From IMG/VR virus record IMGVR_UViG_3300047554_000623, positions 1-49,784 of that record: a DNA stretch of 49,784 nucleotides; one strand, given 5' to 3'. Below, one piece after another: positions 13,685 through 22,342 of the stretch (positions within the stretch are counted from its first letter, which is position 1; each line of letters opens with the position of its first letter). The notes under the pieces are model-generated. The model saw nothing but the letters and a program-made list of their open reading frames with translations, was not told where the DNA came from and searched no databases. This stretch comes from a virus. A program made the translations under genes and the position numbers.

Positions 13685-14124
13685 AACGAGCAGCACTTGC
13701 AATCGGTGGCGTGGTTCTGGCATGCGTGCTGTCCGCGGCGACGTGGGCGGCCGTCGACGTCGATCGCATTGTAGTCGTCTCCCAGGTAAGCACGGAGGTC
13801 AGCGTTCCGCAGGAACACGCCTGGATCGTCGTGCAAGGGTACTTCGAGACACACGGCGAAAACTCCTACGTGACTTTGGACGTGACGAACGCGGAATTTG
13901 CTGGCGATCCGTTCGCTCCGTGGTTTGGATGCCGCACGAACGACGGGGATCTGATGTGCGCCATCGAGCAAGACCCGCTGTACGAGATGGAGCAGATGGC
14001 TTCGTTTGACTTTCCGACCCCGCCCCACCAGGAGGCATGGTACTTCCGACTCACTCTGTGGGTGGATGGGGTGCCCGTGGACAGCGAGTACTTCTTCAGC
14101 GGCGTGGAGGCGTACCGACCATGA
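13681..14124 (+). CDS. secreted beta-rich protein
   Basis: A 147-residue protein with a signal peptide (MKRAALAIGGVVLACVLSAA, cleavage near TWA-A). The mature part is acidic and beta-rich, with two Cys (FGCRTNDGDLMC). It could be an exported protein that modifies the host surface, or a lysis accessory factor. Start is in an ATGA overlap with the coiled-coil protein. Confidence 0.7.
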   Translation: MKRAALAIGGVVLACVLSAATWAAVDVDRIVVVSQVSTEVSVPQEHAWIVVQGYFETHGENSYVTLDVTNAEFAGDPFAPWFGCRTNDGDLMCAIEQDPLYEMEQMASFDFPTPPHQEAWYFRLTLWVDGVPVDSEYFFSGVEAYRP

Positions 14125-14435
14125 AGCCCGCAACGCACCTCGAGTTGTCACACGAAAGGTGCTGCCAGTCGTGCCGACACTGCTACACGATCTGGCCAAC
14201 TGGCGATGCGTTTTGTTTGCACGGTGAAGACAATGTCACGTTGCATCCGGAAGACGCGATGGCGGCACCGCATTATCCAGACCTGCCGATCGTGTCGTTG
14301 TTAGTACCGTGTGAGCGGTCGAAGTACGGCCAATCTGTTGGATTGGAGCGAGACGATCTGTATTTGGAGTGGTGGGATAAGTGTGAGGTCGTACCACATT
14401 CCGAGGTGTGCGATAACTGGGAGAAGCGACCATGA
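14121..14435 (+). CDS. Cys-rich small protein
   Basis: A 104-residue protein with CCQSCRHCYTIW near residues 15-26 and later Cys (CLHGED, VPCERSKYG, KCEVV, VCDNW). The pattern resembles small phage metal-binding proteins of the CxxCxxW type, like the gene at 20847. Start in ATGA overlap. Function unknown. Confidence 0.7.
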   Translation: MKPATHLELSHERCCQSCRHCYTIWPTGDAFCLHGEDNVTLHPEDAMAAPHYPDLPIVSLLVPCERSKYGQSVGLERDDLYLEWWDKCEVVPHSEVCDNWEKRP

Positions 14436-14587
14436 CATTGTTGCTTGCAATGTCCATCGGACTCGCCGAAATCCAGCACGGAGCCGGGCCGTACACCGTG
14501 TTCCCGCCGTGCGTGCGTGCGCAGTACGTTGCCTGGGCCATGTCGTTGGTCGGACTAGATAACCGCGTGCGGGACATCTACCGATGA
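14432..14587 (+). CDS. short hypothetical protein
   Basis: A 51-residue ORF, MTLLLAMSIGLAEIQHGAGP to VRDIYR, with a mildly hydrophobic N-terminus that may be a weak signal peptide (cleavage after GLA). It is linked by ATGA overlaps at both ends (14432-14435 and 14584-14587), which strongly supports that it is real despite its length. Confidence 0.65.
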   Translation: MTLLLAMSIGLAEIQHGAGPYTVFPPCVRAQYVAWAMSLVGLDNRVRDIYR

Positions 14588-15354
14588 GCATTTCCATCAT
14601 CCGCGCTGGCACGCAACGGCTATTTTTGCCGGACATGGGAATCCGTGCGTATCCGGCGGGTGCGATCGGCGGCGCGGGAGTCACGAGCACGCGCAGCGTG
14701 AATTTTGACGGTTCTAATGACTACATCGACTGTGGAACGAGCGCGGCAGTAAACCCATCGTCAGCGATGTCAATCTCGCTGTGGGCTAAGGCTATATCGT
14801 TGTCTGATCCGTTCCTGACGAAGTGTTTGATAGCCCGATGGACACATCCCGATCCGGCAAAGCAAGCCTACGCCGTGTTGGTTGGCTCGTCAGGCGACAT
14901 TGCTCTGTACTGGACATCGAGCGGCACCGGAGGCAGTAATGTTACCTCTGCTACAGGAGTATTCGGCGCGGGTGCGTGGCATCATGTCGTGGTCACATTC
15001 GATGCTGGCAATGTGGTGATTTACTACGACGGCAATAGCGTCAAAACTGGCAGTGGCGTAACCTCGATTTACCAGAGCGATAACCCGCTAAATATTGGAG
15101 TCAGAAGGCAAAACGGTGGTGATTATTTTCATTGGAATGGCCTAATTGACGACGTCCGCATATACAACACCCCCCTCGACTCCGCAGCCGTTTCCTCACT
15201 CTACGCCGGCGACGACGTGACTGCGGGACTGGTCGGATATTGGCCGCTCGAAGAAGGCACGGGCACGACCACAGCGGATACAATCGGGGGCAACACGGGC
15301 ACACTGACATCATGTCCAACATGGTCAACGGACGTTCCGGCGTCACTGGCATGA
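14584..15354 (+). CDS. LamG/concanavalin-like carbohydrate-binding protein
   Basis: A 256-residue protein. Residues 35-230 carry the LamG jelly-roll pattern: VNFDGSNDYIDCG, SAMSISLWAKA, AWHHVVVTFDAGNVVIYYDG, FHWNGLIDDVRIYNTPLDSA and GLVGYWPLEEGTG. Such domains bind glycans, so it may be a fibre or capsid-surface receptor-binding protein. It sits before the terminase rather than with the tail-tip genes. Start in ATGA overlap. Confidence 0.85.
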   Translation: MSISIIRAGTQRLFLPDMGIRAYPAGAIGGAGVTSTRSVNFDGSNDYIDCGTSAAVNPSSAMSISLWAKAISLSDPFLTKCLIARWTHPDPAKQAYAVLVGSSGDIALYWTSSGTGGSNVTSATGVFGAGAWHHVVVTFDAGNVVIYYDGNSVKTGSGVTSIYQSDNPLNIGVRRQNGGDYFHWNGLIDDVRIYNTPLDSAAVSSLYAGDDVTAGLVGYWPLEEGTGTTTADTIGGNTGTLTSCPTWSTDVPASLA

Positions 15355-15575
15355 ACTACCACACCCTATCCGAGCAGACACCACGCGTGGGACAGTATTG
15401 CCTTGTTCCTGACGCGCGTAACTCCTGGGGCTGCGCGGTGGCCATGTGGGGACGCGATTCAGTTGCACAACAAGGGCGTTGGGTGCAACAATGGCCTTAT
15501 GACGGTGTTCCCCTGTCGGCAGACCGGTGGATCGGATTAGATGAAATCTCAGCGGGCAACCAATCGGGGCAATAG
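15351..15575 (+). CDS. hypothetical protein
   Basis: A 74-residue protein with many Trp/Gly residues (SWGCAVAMWGRD, GRWVQQWPYDG). Start at 15351 rests on the ATGA overlap with the LamG gene. Not recognised; possibly a small virion or chaperone protein for the LamG fibre. Confidence 0.65.
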   Translation: MNYHTLSEQTPRVGQYCLVPDARNSWGCAVAMWGRDSVAQQGRWVQQWPYDGVPLSADRWIGLDEISAGNQSGQ

Positions 15576-15585
15576 GATCTGACAC

Positions 15586-15891
15586 ATGACGAACGAAGAC
15601 TTACTCACCGCCATTCACGGTGCCGCGCACGCAAATGGGCTGGAGACAGCCCAACAGGTGCAGGCCGTGCTTACGGGCTCTTTCGCCACTTCGATTGCGA
15701 TTGGCAAAGCCGGGCTGACGACCGATCAACTGTCCGAGCTGCTCACGAAAGGACAGGTGCCCGCAAAAGTCTCGGCGCTCGAGCGTGAAGCGTCGAAAAT
15801 CCAACAGGAAGCCAACGCGGCAGCGGCATCTTTTCGCGATCAGATTCAGGCGATTAACGAGCAAATCGCGGCCCTGAAAAGCGGCGTGTAG
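15586..15891 (+). CDS. small coiled-coil protein
   Basis: A 101-residue protein: an N-terminal helical part with Gly/Ala (AAHANGLETAQQVQAVLTG) and a C-terminal coiled coil (about residues 62-98, ALEREASKIQQEANAAAASF). It lies in the fibre region, so a trimerisation or scaffold role is possible. SD is weak (AGGATCTGACAC). Confidence 0.65.
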   Translation: MTNEDLLTAIHGAAHANGLETAQQVQAVLTGSFATSIAIGKAGLTTDQLSELLTKGQVPAKVSALEREASKIQQEANAAAASFRDQIQAINEQIAALKSGV

Positions 15892-15922
15892 TCTGCCCTG
15901 AAACTGAAAGGAGGGCAGCTAG

Positions 15923-16516
15923 ATGACGGCAACACAACTGATTTGCGTACCAGGGCAATCGTTCTATTTTGAAGTTGATCTAACCGACCAGGCGGACACA
16001 AAGCTGTACAAGGCCAACCCCACATTGGCGAGCGGCGATGTGGTCGTGTTTCGGGACGGCGTGCTGCTTGGAAATATCACCACGCTACCAAGCGTCATCG
16101 ACGCCAGTTATTCGACGCTGGCTTGCGTGCTGTCGGCTGCCGAAACTACGGGAGCGCAACGGCTGGTCGTGCTGTTCCATGACGTGGCTGGCTCGCAGTG
16201 GTGTGATTTGTCGGTCCATATTCGATGCTCATCACAAAACCCTGATGACCTGGCGACACCCGCGCAAGTGAACGCTCAAGTGGTGGACGCACTGGCCACC
16301 GATACGTATGCTGAGCCCGGACAGGGGACGCCATCGGCAACAACGAGCCTCGCCGCAAAAATCGGTTACTTGTTCAAAGCGTGGCGAAATAAGAGCACGC
16401 AGAACACGAGTCAATACAGCCTGTACAATGATGACGCGGCGACGGTCGACCACAAAGCCACTGTGAGCGATTTGGGAGGAACAACCACGATCGGGGAGGT
16501 CACCAGTGGCCCTTGA
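15923..16516 (+). CDS. phage fibre-adaptor-like protein
   Basis: A 197-residue protein. The N-terminal 100 residues are beta-rich (an immunoglobulin-like or BppU-like look). Residues 113-197 (VVDALATDTYAEPGQGTPSA, KIGYLFKAWRNKSTQ, then DDAATVDHKATVSD) form a module seen in many phage proteins encoded near fibres. SD AAAGGAGGGCAGCTAG is strong. It overlaps the next start by 11 bases. Confidence 0.7.
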   Translation: MTATQLICVPGQSFYFEVDLTDQADTKLYKANPTLASGDVVVFRDGVLLGNITTLPSVIDASYSTLACVLSAAETTGAQRLVVLFHDVAGSQWCDLSVHIRCSSQNPDDLATPAQVNAQVVDALATDTYAEPGQGTPSATTSLAAKIGYLFKAWRNKSTQNTSQYSLYNDDAATVDHKATVSDLGGTTTIGEVTSGP

Positions 16517-16760
16517 TACGGCGCAAAAACGCGGTTCGGCCATGTGCCTCAAAAGCCCGTGGCGACGGTGGCTATCGGAGCCGCACGGCACGGACCTGGA
16601 CTACGGCGATCGGTTGTCGGTGCTGCACATGTGCTCGGCCATCGGTGACACGACAGGAGAGCCGACGGACGCGGGGCTAGAGTTTACGGTTCACGACAGC
16701 CGCCAGCACTTTACGGTTCAAGATTCGCGGCATCACTTCACCATCGCGGAGCATACCTAA
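16506..16760 (+). CDS. small virion-associated protein
   Basis: An 84-residue protein with GTG start inside the end of the preceding gene. It begins MALDTAQKRGSAMCLKSPWR, a pattern common in small phage proteins near fibre genes. Its C-terminus has three imperfect repeats (FTVHDSRQH, FTVQDSRHH, FTIAEH). Overlaps the next gene by TAATG. Confidence 0.65.
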   Translation: MALDTAQKRGSAMCLKSPWRRWLSEPHGTDLDYGDRLSVLHMCSAIGDTTGEPTDAGLEFTVHDSRQHFTVQDSRHHFTIAEHT

Positions 16761-17098
16761 TGCCGATCGAATTACGGGACGTGCGACGTATCAGCGCGGG
16801 AGCAACGCGAACCGTTAAGGTGGACTGCTCGCTATGGCTGGACGGTGACGCGTTACTGACTGGCACGCCGTCCGTCGATGAAGTAACAACCACGGCGTTG
16901 ACCATCAGCAACAAGAGCATTAACACGTCAGTGGTCACGATTAACAAGCAGCGGGTCGCCATTGGCAAGGCGGTGCTGTTCGTGGTGACGATGCCGGCCA
17001 ACGGAGCTGGCACGACCTATCGCGTGCGGGTCACGCCAACGAGCGATGACAGCCCGGCGAATAGTGAACCCATCGACCTATTTTTGCGGTGCGTGTGA
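16760..17098 (+). CDS. beta-rich hypothetical protein, fibre adaptor-like
   Basis: A 112-residue protein predicted to be one beta-sandwich domain (VKVDCSLWLDGDALLTGTPSV, later TYRVRVTPTSDD). Similar small proteins precede terminase genes in phages that carry the MALDTA-type gene. The TAATG overlap decides the start. The role is probably structural. Confidence 0.65.
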   Translation: MPIELRDVRRISAGATRTVKVDCSLWLDGDALLTGTPSVDEVTTTALTISNKSINTSVVTINKQRVAIGKAVLFVVTMPANGAGTTYRVRVTPTSDDSPANSEPIDLFLRCV

Positions 17099-17102
17099 CG
17101 AC

Positions 17103-17465
17103 ATGACGAAGGGAACGACCACACGAACTACACAGATTAAAAAAAGGGAGTTTATCGAGATTTTACGTACCAGTCCGTCCATTACTGGTGCGGCTTACGC
17201 AGTTGGAGTCGGACGTAAGACGGTTTACGAATGGCGCGAGAAAGACCCAGAGTTTGCGGAGGCGTGGCAAGAAGCCTGCGAGCATCGCACGGACGAACTA
17301 GAAAAGAACCTCCTGCGAATCGCGATGGAAGGCGACGTAACCGCGAGTATCTTCCTGTTGAAAGGCTACAAGCCGGAAGTATTCCGCGAACGTCAAGACG
17401 TGAACATGCGGTCGGAAATGACGGGCCGCATTACGGTGGTCAAACTGCCGGAAAAGGAACCATGA
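17103..17465 (+). CDS. terminase small subunit
   Basis: A 120-residue protein with a helix-turn-helix at residues 14-45 (FIEILRTSPSITGAAYAVG, KTVYEWREKD), followed by a helical oligomerisation region. Position and ATGA overlap with the large subunit fit a TerS that recognises packaging-site DNA. Start 17103 follows a short gap after the preceding gene. Confidence 0.85.
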   Translation: MTKGTTTRTTQIKKREFIEILRTSPSITGAAYAVGVGRKTVYEWREKDPEFAEAWQEACEHRTDELEKNLLRIAMEGDVTASIFLLKGYKPEVFRERQDVNMRSEMTGRITVVKLPEKEP

Positions 17466-18925
17466 CGCGAGCCGTCGAAGAGGATGTGGTCGAGCCACAA
17501 GCCGGCCCACAACGCAAGTTCGCGGCCAGCAAAGCGGATATAGCAATTTACGGCGGAGCGGCTGGCGGTGGTAAGACATTCGCCTTGCTCCTGGAACCGC
17601 TGTACCACGTCGCGGTTAGTGGTTTTCAGGCGGTAATATTCCGGCGAACAAGCGAACAAGTACGCACAGCCGGCGGACTGTGGGACGAATCCAGCCAGAT
17701 ATATCCACTGGTGGGCGGCAAGGGCCGGCAGCATACGCTGGATTGGTCTTGGCCGAGCGGTGCCACGGTACGGTTTGAGCAACTGCAACACGAGCAAACA
17801 AAGATCGAATACCAAGGGGCACAGATTTGCCTGCTGTGCTTCGACGAACTGACGCACTTCACGGAGACGCAGTTTTTCTACATGCTGTCGCGAAATCGCT
17901 CGGTGTGCGGAGTGAAGCCATACGTCCGTGCGACGACGAACCCGGACGCGCGGAGTTGGGTGGCAAAGCTGATTGAGTGGTGGATTGATACCGATAGCGG
18001 CATGCCGATCCAAGAGCGGTCCGGCGTGCTGCGGTGGTTCGTGCGGCACGAGGAGCGAATCGAGTGGGCGCACAGTCGCGAGGAATTGGAGGCCAAGTTT
18101 CCGGACGTACAACCGAAGTCGCTGACGTTCGTGCCGGCTACGCTCAAGGACAATCAGAAGCTACTTGCGAGAGATCCAGCCTACGAAGCCAACTTGAAGG
18201 CACTGCCACGGGTGGAGCGGGAAAGGCTCCTCGGGGGGAACTGGAAGGCGTCTGAAGACGCGGTGATCCTGGAGACGGACCTAGTTCGCTACGGACGAAG
18301 CGGGGACCATTACACGGGGAGCATAGCTGGCAAGCCATTCCTGATTCATCCGGCGCAATGTCGGCGGTTTGCGGTCATCGACACCGCGGGAACATCGCGG
18401 GAGAAAGCGGAGGAACAAAAGGGCAAGCCGGCGAGCTGGTCCGTGTGCTCCATATGGGACTACCATCACGCCGAGAATCTGTTGTTTTTGGTTCACGTCT
18501 GGCGGGATCGGGCCGGCTGGCAGGAGTTGAAACGCGGCATTCAGGATACGCTGCTGGACTACCGCACGAACAAAGCCTACATCGAGAACGCACACCACGG
18601 ACCGGCCTTGCGGGAGGAATTGACGGGCGTACAAGTGGAAATGATTGGTCCAGTGATCGAGGGGATGACGGAAGGGCATCGAGGCGCGAAACTGGAACGG
18701 GCCATTGCGTGCGGGCTGCTATCGCGGATCGAGGAACATCGGCTCCTGATGCCAGCGGACGATCGGAGATGGATCGGAACCTACCGGGCGGAACTAACGG
18801 CCTGGGGTGGATTGCCGGAGGAAACGGCCGATCAGATCGACGTGTCAAGTTATGCGTGTCACATTACCCGGAGATTGGTATCATCTTGGGGAGGCTTCGT
18901 CAAACCCGGAGTCAAGCGACGATGA
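17462..18925 (+). CDS. terminase large subunit
   Basis: A 487-residue packaging motor. Walker A GGAAGGGKT is at residues 31-39, Walker B ICLLCFDEL at 122-130 (Asp128, Glu129), and ATTNP (156-160) is the coupling motif. The RNase H-type nuclease domain has FAVIDTAG (Asp306) and a later conserved NAHHGP. The start at 17462 is fixed by the ATGA overlap with TerS; the reading frame stays open upstream to 17231, but that part is a shadow of TerS. It cuts concatemers and pumps DNA into the prohead through the portal. Confidence 0.95.
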   Translation: MTRAVEEDVVEPQAGPQRKFAASKADIAIYGGAAGGGKTFALLLEPLYHVAVSGFQAVIFRRTSEQVRTAGGLWDESSQIYPLVGGKGRQHTLDWSWPSGATVRFEQLQHEQTKIEYQGAQICLLCFDELTHFTETQFFYMLSRNRSVCGVKPYVRATTNPDARSWVAKLIEWWIDTDSGMPIQERSGVLRWFVRHEERIEWAHSREELEAKFPDVQPKSLTFVPATLKDNQKLLARDPAYEANLKALPRVERERLLGGNWKASEDAVILETDLVRYGRSGDHYTGSIAGKPFLIHPAQCRRFAVIDTAGTSREKAEEQKGKPASWSVCSIWDYHHAENLLFLVHVWRDRAGWQELKRGIQDTLLDYRTNKAYIENAHHGPALREELTGVQVEMIGPVIEGMTEGHRGAKLERAIACGLLSRIEEHRLLMPADDRRWIGTYRAELTAWGGLPEETADQIDVSSYACHITRRLVSSWGGFVKPGVKRR

Positions 18926-19143
18926 GTAAGAGCAACGGACGAGCGACAATCGAAGTGACGGATCCACTATTGACCCCGCAAGAGGTCGCGGACTTGTGCC
19001 GCAAGCACGTGGACACAATCCGCAGATGGGCAAACGATGGGCTGCTTAAAGCCGTGAGAATGCCAACCGGCTTGTACATGTTCCGAAAGTCGGAGGTCGT
19101 CAAATTGCTGGGGGCCTCGGCGTTTAACATCACAGTGGAATAA
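18922..19143 (+). CDS. MerR/excisionase-type HTH protein
   Basis: A 73-residue DNA-binding protein: LLTPQEVADLCRKHVDTIRRW, then GLLKAVRMPTGLYMFRKSEV is the HTH_17 (excisionase/MerR-like) pattern. With no integrase in sight it is more likely a transcription regulator, perhaps of late genes. Start in ATGA overlap with TerL, an odd place for a regulator. Confidence 0.8.
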   Translation: MSKSNGRATIEVTDPLLTPQEVADLCRKHVDTIRRWANDGLLKAVRMPTGLYMFRKSEVVKLLGASAFNITVE

Positions 19144-19153
19144 GGGTGGACTC

Positions 19154-20323
19154 ATGGCAATTGAATGGCTCGGACGGGCGAAAGCCGTCGCACAAGTGAC
19201 AACGCATACGGTGGGCGGGACTCCGGCAGCCGCGCAAGTGTATTCGCTGGTCACCAACGGCAAGACGATCAGCTACACGGCCGGCGTCTCGGACACGAAC
19301 ACGACGATTGCCACGGCGTTGGCGGTGTTGCTGAACGCGTCGACGATCCCGGAGTTTTCGGCGGTCACATGGACGGATGCAACGGGCGTTATCACGGGCA
19401 CACACGATACGGCCGGCACGCCGCGGACGTTCACCAGCTCGGCCACGGGGACCGGTACATTTGTCACGGCCACCAGCACGGCGGCCACGGGCCCGAACCA
19501 CTGGGACAACACGGCCAATTGGAGCGGCGGCGCGGTCCCCATCAGCACTGATGACGTGGTGATCGGCGTGCCGGTTGATATTCTCTACGGACTCGATCAG
19601 AACGCAGTGACGCTGACATCGCTCACTATCCTGGCGAGCTTCACAGCAAAGATCGGACTGCCACGGGTGAACGCGTTGGGCTACACCGAAGACCTTGACA
19701 CCTACCTGAAGATTTCGGCGACGACGGTTAAAATCGGCGTGGGTGACGGCAACGGCTCGGGTCGGATCAAGATCAATTTCGGCTCGAACGCCACCACGGT
19801 GGAGGTCAGAAAGACTGGCACGGCCCTAGAAACGGGAGTGCCGTCTGTTGTGCTGCTCGGTACGCACGCCAACAATGCGATCGACTGCCAATCGGGATCG
19901 ACGAGTACGAGCATCTTCGCATTGGACGCCTCAACCTGGCTTACGGCGCGAGTGGCCACGAATGCTACGTTCGTCTTCGGGGAGGGGGTGACGCTTGGCA
20001 CGCTGACCGGCGAGGGCACGGTGCGAGGTTCGTCGGCGGTTACCACGATGACGCAGAACGGCGGCTCCTGGACGCTGTCGGGGGCCTCGGCGGTGACGAC
20101 ATTGACGCAACGCGAGGGTGCGACGCTGTACTACAACTCCTCGGGCACGATCACGACGGCGAATATCTGGGGGACGGTGGATTGCTCGGGAGATGCCTCG
20201 GCCCGCACGTTCACCACGACGACGCTGGGCCTGAACGGAGTGATTTACGACCCGTTCCAGACGATCACGCACACGAACAAGATCGCCATTGCGGCCGGCG
20301 TGCGACGTGTCACGGCCAGTTAG
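19154..20323 (+). CDS. repetitive beta-helix/adhesin-like protein
   Basis: A 389-residue Thr/Ala/Gly/Val-rich protein. The region 250-389 repeats short strand-turn units (SAVTTMTQNGGSWTLSGASA, VTTLTQREG, TITTANIWGTVDCSG), as in parallel beta-helices. HWDNTANWSGGAVPISTDDV (about 115-135) resembles the start of autotransporter/planctomycete beta-helix domains. It probably decorates the virion and binds the host surface. It lies between terminase and capsid genes. Confidence 0.65.
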   Translation: MAIEWLGRAKAVAQVTTHTVGGTPAAAQVYSLVTNGKTISYTAGVSDTNTTIATALAVLLNASTIPEFSAVTWTDATGVITGTHDTAGTPRTFTSSATGTGTFVTATSTAATGPNHWDNTANWSGGAVPISTDDVVIGVPVDILYGLDQNAVTLTSLTILASFTAKIGLPRVNALGYTEDLDTYLKISATTVKIGVGDGNGSGRIKINFGSNATTVEVRKTGTALETGVPSVVLLGTHANNAIDCQSGSTSTSIFALDASTWLTARVATNATFVFGEGVTLGTLTGEGTVRGSSAVTTMTQNGGSWTLSGASAVTTLTQREGATLYYNSSGTITTANIWGTVDCSGDASARTFTTTTLGLNGVIYDPFQTITHTNKIAIAAGVRRVTAS

Positions 20324-20324
20324 G

Positions 20325-20351
20325 ATCGGGAGGTCAATTTGACCTCCCGAT
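20325..20351. terminator. perfect hairpin after adhesin gene
   Basis: ATCGGGAGGTCA (20325-20336) and TGACCTCCCGAT (20340-20351) pair over 12 bp with a 3-nt loop. There is no T-run, so it may be a factor-dependent terminator or an RNA-stability hairpin. A second hairpin, GTTTTCCC/GGGAAAAC (20384-20404), follows. Confidence 0.6.
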
Positions 20352-20427
20352 ATTCGCAACGCGTTACTAGACAACAACTTTCAGTTTTCCCGCAGTGGGA
20401 AAACCATCACGCTACAAGGGGACCGAC

Positions 20428-20850
20428 ATGGCCGCAAACGACTTGACAATCACGACGACGGCGGTAATTCCGGCAGCCGGATTCGAGGCGGCCTACTCGC
20501 ACTTAGCGGGTGCGGCGATCACGATTGGGGAGGTGGTGTACCTGGACGCTTCCAGCCAATGGCAGAAAGCCGACACGAATGTCAGCGACATCGTCGCGGG
20601 GTCTAGCGACTTCGGGATTGCTCTCAATAGCACAGCGGCGGCGGGCCAACCGCTGGCGGTGATGAAAACTGGCAACCTGGCTATGGGTGCGATTCTGACG
20701 AAGGGGACCGTCTATTGTGTGTCGGTGAATGTCGGCAAGATCTGCCCACAATCGGACCTGACGACAGGCGACCGTATTACGCAACTCGGTCGCGCAACGA
20801 GTGCTTCGGTATTGCAGTTGGAACGCAAATTTACGGGGATCACGTTATGA
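20428..20850 (+). CDS. capsid decoration-like protein
   Basis: A 140-residue beta-rich protein (GAAITIGEVVYLDASSQ, TKGTVYCVSVNVGKI) that resembles small head-decoration proteins of the DUF2190 sort. Start at 20428 is chosen for AAGGGGACC; an in-frame ATG at 20395 falls inside a hairpin. Located just before the protease/scaffold gene, which supports a head role. Confidence 0.6.
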   Translation: MAANDLTITTTAVIPAAGFEAAYSHLAGAAITIGEVVYLDASSQWQKADTNVSDIVAGSSDFGIALNSTAAAGQPLAVMKTGNLAMGAILTKGTVYCVSVNVGKICPQSDLTTGDRITQLGRATSASVLQLERKFTGITL

Positions 20851-21053
20851 CGCAACGCTGCAACAACTGTCGCCACTGGCTGCCGGAGCCGGCTTCGGGC
20901 CAGTCGGGTGAATGCCGCGCGAATCCGCCAGCCTGCTTGGCCATTGGCGGGCAATTAGTGACCCGCTGGCCACGGACGGATTCGCTGGATTTCTGCGGCT
21001 GCCACCAGCCGGAACGGGCCGTATTAGTCGATATTTCGCGTAATACGGCATAA
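20847..21053 (+). CDS. CxxCxxW zinc-binding small protein
   Basis: A 68-residue protein with CNNCRHWLPEPASGQSGECR, ANPP and DFCGCHQP, the layout of a widespread family of small phage zinc-binding proteins whose job is unknown. ATGA overlap with the decoration-like gene. Confidence 0.75.
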   Translation: MTQRCNNCRHWLPEPASGQSGECRANPPACLAIGGQLVTRWPRTDSLDFCGCHQPERAVLVDISRNTA

Positions 21054-21114
21054 CGGCGGCACATTCGTCGCGGCATGTTTTGACAGTCCGTTTTGTTTCT
21101 GCTTTGCTCATGGA

Positions 21115-22311
21115 ATGAAGTTCCGCAAAGCAGTTCTGAAGACCGGCACCTACCATAGTCCAGACGGACGGGTAGACGTCACGCCGGAACGGCTCACGCA
21201 CTGGGCGAAGCAATTCGCACGGATGCGAGACGCGAAGCAAGTCATCCCTATCGATTGGGACCACGCTTCGTCCGAAGCGGAGCTACAACCGCTCACAATG
21301 GACCAGTACGCCAAGCGAAGGTCCGCCAAAAATACCGTTGGCCATCTGTACGACTTCCAAGTCGCATCCGACGGACAGCGAGCGGAATTGACGCTCGAAG
21401 TTCTGGACGATCGGGCCAAGGCCAAGGCCAAGGACAATCTTGTCTACGTCTCCCCGGTCATCTTCCCGGCGTGGAAAGACGGAGCCGGCAACCGATACGA
21501 AGACGTGATTACGCACGTCGACTTCGTCAATCACCCCGTGGATCACTCGCAGGGTGCGTTCGAGCCGATTGCGGACGGCGTGATTAACTGCGCGATTCGC
21601 ATGGGACTAGCCAAACCGATGAGGATGGGCGACATGGACAAAGAGCCGGAAGAAGACGAGGACAAGGCCGCCCCGGAAGAATCTGACGACGACGCCGACA
21701 TTGTGGAGGAAGAAGCGGAGCCGGCGGCTGGCGTGCAAGATGACGACGGACGGCTACGAGACGTTGTGTCGGCCCTGGCTGGCATGAACATCATCCTCAG
21801 CCCGGACACGAATACCGGCAACTTGCTAGCGCACTTGCACAACGCCCTATTAACGGCGGCGGCGCATCGCGGGGAAGGACCGACCGGCGATAACCCGGCT
21901 GGACCCGGTGCCGCGCCGATGGAAGTGGCGGACCAAGGTGCCGTAGCGCTCAGTCTCGCGCAGCAAAAACAACTCGACTGGGCAAACAACCAGTACCGGC
22001 AGCACGTCGCGGGACGGATGCGGGCTTTGCTCGACACCGGACGCTGCACCCCTGCCGAGCACAACCAGCGACGGCCGGCTACGGAAGCCGTCAAGCTATC
22101 CCTCGCCGACGACGGCAAGCCCGTGCCGTCGGCCATTGAGCAGTGGATTGAATCGCGGGAAGCCTGCCCGGAAGGCACGTTTTGGGAGCCGGGCAGCCGG
22201 CTAAAGAAACTGTCCGCGGCCGTAGCGCACCCGAAGATCAATACGGGCGAGCTGGCGCCGGAAGAAGTCGAACAAGTGGCATCGTGGGCAATGGGCCGAC
22301 GCACCAAGTAA
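21115..22311 (+). CDS. Mu I-like capsid protease/scaffold protein
   Basis: A 398-residue protein. Residues 1-160 match the Mu-like protein I protease: VIPIDWDHAS (about 43-52), TVGHLYDFQVASDGQR, YVSPVIFPAW, then DFVNHPVDHSQGAFEPI. Residues 170-210 are strongly acidic (EEDEDKAAPEESDDDAD), and the C-terminal half is helical, as in protease-scaffold fusions; a second scaffold product could arise internally. It processes the prohead before DNA entry. The start has no clear SD; a TTGACA lies 30 bases upstream but with a poor -10. Confidence 0.85.
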   Translation: MKFRKAVLKTGTYHSPDGRVDVTPERLTHWAKQFARMRDAKQVIPIDWDHASSEAELQPLTMDQYAKRRSAKNTVGHLYDFQVASDGQRAELTLEVLDDRAKAKAKDNLVYVSPVIFPAWKDGAGNRYEDVITHVDFVNHPVDHSQGAFEPIADGVINCAIRMGLAKPMRMGDMDKEPEEDEDKAAPEESDDDADIVEEEAEPAAGVQDDDGRLRDVVSALAGMNIILSPDTNTGNLLAHLHNALLTAAAHRGEGPTGDNPAGPGAAPMEVADQGAVALSLAQQKQLDWANNQYRQHVAGRMRALLDTGRCTPAEHNQRRPATEAVKLSLADDGKPVPSAIEQWIESREACPEGTFWEPGSRLKKLSAAVAHPKINTGELAPEEVEQVASWAMGRRTK

Positions 22312-22342
22312 ACGAACCGATCATCACAACGATAGGTGACAT

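Noticed and set aside
17231-17461. longer N-terminus of the large terminase
   Set aside because: The frame is open but overlaps terS, and the ATGA start at 17462 begins the protein just before the motor domain.
18358-18921. extended N-terminus of the HTH protein
   Set aside because: Shadow of terL; real start is the ATGA at 18922.
21543-22307. 254-codon minus-strand ORF
   Set aside because: Ser/Arg-rich shadow of the protease/scaffold gene.
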